Shown here one piece after another: positions 60,671-64,000 of a stretch of DNA of 64,000 bases. The stretch comes from Stictocephala bisonia (taxonomy: Eukaryota > Arthropoda > Insecta > Hemiptera > Membracidae). Position 1 is the stretch's first letter. Every line of letters starts with the position of its first letter. The stretch lies in assembly GCA_035578905.1 (NCBI GenBank), contig JAQJVL010000175.1, forward strand, positions 1,587,001-1,651,000. Reading direction: 5' to 3'. The position numbers and the translations under genes were made by a program. A model generated the notes under the pieces. It saw nothing but the letters and a program-made list of their open reading frames with translations, did not search any database and was not told where the DNA came from.

Positions 60671-62521
60671 CTAGAATCATCGCATTGAGAAGGGAATTAA
60701 CATTAACAAATCGCTAGGTAAAGGAGAAAGGTCTAGCAATCATTGACTGTAAGTAATTACTGAAACTCATGTTGATTGTGCACTGGAAGTGTACCTAGAA
60801 TCATCGCATTGAGAAGGGAATTAACATTAACAAATCGCTAGGTAAAGGAGAAAGGTCTAGCAATCATTGACTGTAAGTAGTTACTGAAACTCATGTTGAT
60901 TGTGCACTGGAAGTGTACCTAGAATCATCGCATTGAGAAGGGAATTAACATTAACAAATCGCTAGGTAAAGGAGAAAGGTCTAGCAATCATTGACTGTAA
61001 GTAGTTATTGAAACTCATGTTGATTGTGCACTGGAAGTGTACCTAGAATCATCGCATTGAGAAGGGAATTAACATTAACAAATCGCTAGGTAAAGGAGAA
61101 AGGTCTAGCATTCATTGACTGTAAGTAGTTACTGAAACTCATGTTGATTGCAGTAATGTAAAAATAGTATATATATATATATATGGTATCATATATCTAA
61201 TATGCATATGGAGAGCAGATTTAAATTGGTTAATGTATGTTTTATTACCATATACCAATTATTATTATAATGTCAGGTTCCAGAACACTGATGTTGGAGC
61301 TTTTTTAGGCACTTAAAAGGGAATAGCCATACTTTGAATATATGTTTAATTTTCATTTAATATTATTTTAATCTGTTAAAAATTGCTCTCAACTCTAGAC
61401 ATGTCCATAAATCAGAGCAACAACTTTAGCTTCTTTACCTTTACAAATTGGAAATCAGTGCAACAACTTCTCAAATATTGTTGTTTTCACATGCCAATAA
61501 AACTAACAAAGTGTTTATTATTGTAATCTCAATATGTAACTAATGCAATTCACATCCTGACTGTTAACGTCAATTGGTATTCAATAAATTCTTGTTAAAA
61601 TGTAGTCTTGTTACCTCCATGGAGTCCGGGAACTTGAACGCCTGGAAGTGAGCGTACGAGAGGACAGATGCGCTTGCGCCAAAGTTCTTGATCTTAGTGA
61701 ACCTAGACATGAGCTTGGGCCTGGTAACACAGCCCTTCTGGTCTACCAGCTGGATGGGGGCTCGTTTTCCGTCGTGGGCCATACAGTTGCGGACCAACAT
61801 GTCAAACTTGCTGTCGTCGTCCTTGATGGCAAGAACCATGGTCATCGTCTGACCTATCTTCACCAACCCAGACACCTCGGAGGCCCATGGACCCTTGCCC
61901 ACCTGCAATATGGTAATCTTTCAAGCAATACACGACTGAACTATTTCCTTGATTAGTGACAAGTTTAGATATAGTTAAATGTACATCAAACATTTAAACA
62001 TGATCTAGGTTTTAGATAACCTACAGTAATATAAGCTCGATAGTCCAATATATGCCATGGTGGTCAAGTTAGTAATTGATTTAAAATACCCTTTGGTAAC
62101 GTTATAAAAATGGCCTAAATATATTATGTAAATCTATAATTGTTAAGTCGGTTATTTGAGATCTACAACACATATGGTCTATCCCACCTGTATCTGCATC
62201 CAGCAGCCCACGTTGTCGCCGGCAAAGTCTGCTCTGACGACGTCCAGCATGTCCACTGGGAACGGTCGGAAGGTAACGCTTTTCTCGTACTGGTCGTGCC
62301 ACGTGCACCGCAGCTTCCTCGCCTGGTCCCAGACCTCCTGCACTTGGGGGTCGTACTGGATCACGATGATGTTCTCAAAGTACGTTCCTGACCCGGAATC
62401 GGCACCATAACCGTACAAACCGTTCTCCGTGTTCCCGGCCGTGCCACACGCGTGGATGCTGATCTCGAAGTTGGCCGAGGTCCTGCCCAAGCCGGCCGGC
62501 AGATGGACGCAGTTTACATTG
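60128..62521 (-). CDS. ZP-domain transmembrane protein, dusky/dusky-like/miniature type (3' part; three exons)
   Basis: Exons 62521-62188, 61902-61615 and 60670-60128 join in frame. These insect proteins are apical membrane ZP proteins that link epidermal cells to cuticle and shape wing cells and bristles (family knowledge). Seen here: the late ZP-N/linker part (CGTAGNTENGLYGYGADSGS, YFENIIVIQYDP, RCTWHDQYEKSVTFRPF), DVVRADFAGDNVGCWMQIQ and the ZP-C core (KGPWASEVSGLVKIGQTMTM, DDSKFDMLVRNC, GCVTRPKLMSRF, SYAHFQAFKFPDS). Then come HFQCTIQICRYQCPDQC, a proline stretch, a furin-like RRVRRHRR site, a transmembrane helix (GFAVTLVILLGIMIISCLVS) and a short cytoplasmic tail ending KSCCFS. The 5' exons with signal peptide are beyond the window. 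Which of the three paralogues it is cannot be decided here. Confidence 0.92.
60651..61150. repeat. 124-bp tandem repeat, four copies, across the last ZP intron-exon border
   Basis: Copies start at 60651, 60775, 60899 and 61023 (ATTGTGCACTGGAAGTGTAC) and are almost identical (single-base differences only). On the gene strand each unit carries the acceptor TTCTAG and the first 20 exon bases. Only the copy at 60651 continues into the real exon. Confidence 0.95.
61615..61902 (-). CDS. ZP gene middle exon (ZP-C core)
   Basis: Acceptor ATTGCAG, donor GAG/GTAACA, 96 codons, phase 0. VGKGPWASEVSGLVKIGQTM to AFKFPDSME, among the most conserved segments of the dusky/miniature group, with conserved cysteines in RNCMAHDG and KGCVTRP. 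Confidence 0.93.
62188..62521 (-). CDS. ZP gene exon (ZP-N/linker)
   Basis: Acceptor TTTACAG, donor CAG/GTGGGA (weak but phase-consistent). NVNCVHLPAGLG, NFEISIHACGTAGNTENGLY, RKLRCTWHDQYEKS, GDNVGCWMQIQ. Its first base completes a codon from an exon outside the visible gene part. Confidence 0.9.
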
Positions 62522-62680
62522 CTGTAAACACAACATTATAGTGCCATTGACAGTAATAATATTTAATTTAAAAGAAGAAGAAGAATTTAAAAGATCACTG
62601 GTTATGTATGTTAAAACAGTAATAGTGATGATGATCCATTATACTTAACAAGCAACAAACTTATTTGAAATAATTTTGTA

Positions 62681-63790
62681 ATAAATAAATAAAAATGCCT
62701 TTTATTGGAGCGTTACTCAGTATAAACTGCTTTTCAGTACAACTCAGGTCATAATACTACACTGCTCTTAAACTATAAACTAAAATTATATACAACCAGA
62801 GGACGTAATTAACCTAACGGTAACAATCATACACTAACTTTTTAATTTTACTCTTAAAAGTATTTAGAGCACAAGTGTTTTTGACAGATGCGGGGAGGTC
62901 ATTATAGAGAGTGGGCCCAAAGTAGGAAAAACTTTTCCTACTCCCCTCAAGTCTCACTCTTGGAAAGTAAAGCATCTCCCCATGGCGGGTGCCACGCAGA
63001 GCCACCTCGCCCCGTTTTCGGAGCCGTCTATTAATGTATTCAGGCTCTCCAAGCGTCAGGGTCTTATGCACCATACAGCCTGTGAGCACCCTGCATACAT
63101 CTTCCATGAGAGGAAGTTTGGCATCTTGCCTGAAGGAGGACACATGGTCGAAGCGCTTCAGGCCATACACAAAACGGATGGCAGTGTTTTACAGCTTCTG
63201 GATCCTCTCCATATCCTCTTTTGAAATACTGTTGCCGTATGCAGGGTAACAGTAATAAAACAGCGACAGGACACACGACTGTATGAGCTTTACTTTCGCG
63301 GACTCCGGAAGCAAATCTCTGAATCTATAAATGCCTCTCAGCCTGCCCAAGGCCTTTTGCATTATGTACGTAACATGGTCTGTGAAGCTGAGATCACTGT
63401 CCAAGACCACTCCAAGAGTCTTAACTTTGCTAGCGATCTCAAGACTCTGTCCGTTCAGTGACACATGCACGCCGTCATTGCTGAGGGTTTGAACAACTTC
63501 TTGTGGGGCTATGTACAGCACCTTGCACTTGTCAATGTTCAATTTAAGCCCATTTTTGACTGACCTTTTGTAGATGTTATCTAAATCTGAGTTCACGTCA
63601 TCAATAGCCATCATGATCAGTTCAGGCTCAAAGGACAGATGCAACTGTTTGTCGTCCGCGAAATCGTGCTCAACTGCGTTCAGCGCAGGACGTGGGCGGT
63701 CAGCCGTGTAGATCACAAAACACTTTGGCCCCACACGACTACTATAAAAGCCACTTTTAACAAAGTTACAATCAGTTTTCACCTCTAAAG
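62681..63790 (-). mobile_element. 5'-truncated LINE in a ZP gene intron
   Basis: Reverse transcriptase C-terminal half in two frames: GPKCFVIYTADRP, HDFADDKQLHLSF (catalytic FADD), LNIDKCKVLYIAP, VKTLGVVLDSDLSFTDHV, SVLSLFYYCYPAYG, then after a frameshift near 63180 VYGLKRFDHVSSF and FSYFGPTLYNDLPASVKN (to 62814). The 3' end has AATAAAAGG and an (AATA)n-like tail at 62680-62695. Same strand as the host gene. The damage is light (one clear shift), so it is a fairly recent arrival. Confidence 0.85.
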
Positions 63791-64000
63791 AAAGTGATCG
63801 GCATTAATTTCACACAATTCGATAAGCCCATTAGTTAGGCCGTAATGTACGAACACAAACTATAAAGTATATAGTGCTAGTATTCCATTGATAAATGTTA
63901 CTGTTAAACATAGGGATCAGGGGTAAAAATCATTCAACTTTTTCAAACCGCTGAAAATGTTTGGTAATCAAGAGAATTGCCGTAAGGTGCCCGCCAAGCA
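63791..64000. other. ZP gene intron or upstream sequence, nothing recognised
   Basis: AT-rich; no coding frame reaches the window edge convincingly. Confidence 0.5.

Noticed and set aside
61648..61956. A 102-codon + strand frame
   Set aside because: Antisense of the ZP-C exon; it runs through the - strand splice site and carries no family motif.

Overview
This 64 kb window is AT-rich, intron-containing animal DNA, almost certainly from an arthropod and most likely an insect (a transposon-rich genome; a hemipteran would fit, but this is inference). It holds two recognisable host genes. The first is the 3' part of a prolyl 4-hydroxylase alpha-subunit gene on the + strand: six exons between 1877 and 30730, with the 5' exons outside the window. 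The second is a zona-pellucida (ZP) domain transmembrane protein of the dusky/dusky-like/miniature type on the - strand: three exons between 62521 and 60128, with the 5' exons beyond the right edge. Nearly everything else that can be identified is transposable-element material, often nested.

Region by region. 1-1700: a possible last exon of another gene, then a dead non-LTR retrotransposon. 1877-14774: five P4HA exons whose introns hold tRNA-type SINEs, a 4.6 kb LINE inserted between the A and B boxes of a SINE, a short hAT element with a nested TIR element, and arrays of a ~36 bp minisatellite. 14775-30632: one 15.9 kb P4HA intron with more minisatellite, a PHD-finger-carrying LINE, a two-exon Mutator-like transposase gene fragment on the - strand, a 3.2 kb hAT transposon with exact target duplications and its own intron, and a short composite LINE copy. 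30731-60127: intergenic, with a 415 bp TIR element present twice (one copy split by a LINE fragment), SINEs, a 2.8 kb foldback element inside a SINE, a Harbinger-like element with a ZMYM-type hAT inside it, and a decayed BEL/Pao retrotransposon whose integrase is broken by a palindromic minisatellite block. 60128-64000: the ZP gene, with a four-copy 124 bp tandem repeat that duplicates the last 3' splice site, and a LINE in an upstream intron.

The most unusual signal is the ~36 bp minisatellite (containing ACACGTACAGTGGTATTGAC or its reverse). It occurs at six separate places in both orientations, inside a LINE reading frame and inside a BEL integrase frame. In one place it is arranged as a perfect-centred palindrome. 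It behaves like a mobile, foldback-type tandem repeat rather than an ordinary local satellite. No tRNA, rRNA or CRISPR was found. All homology statements rest on reading translated motifs by eye; no database search was made.
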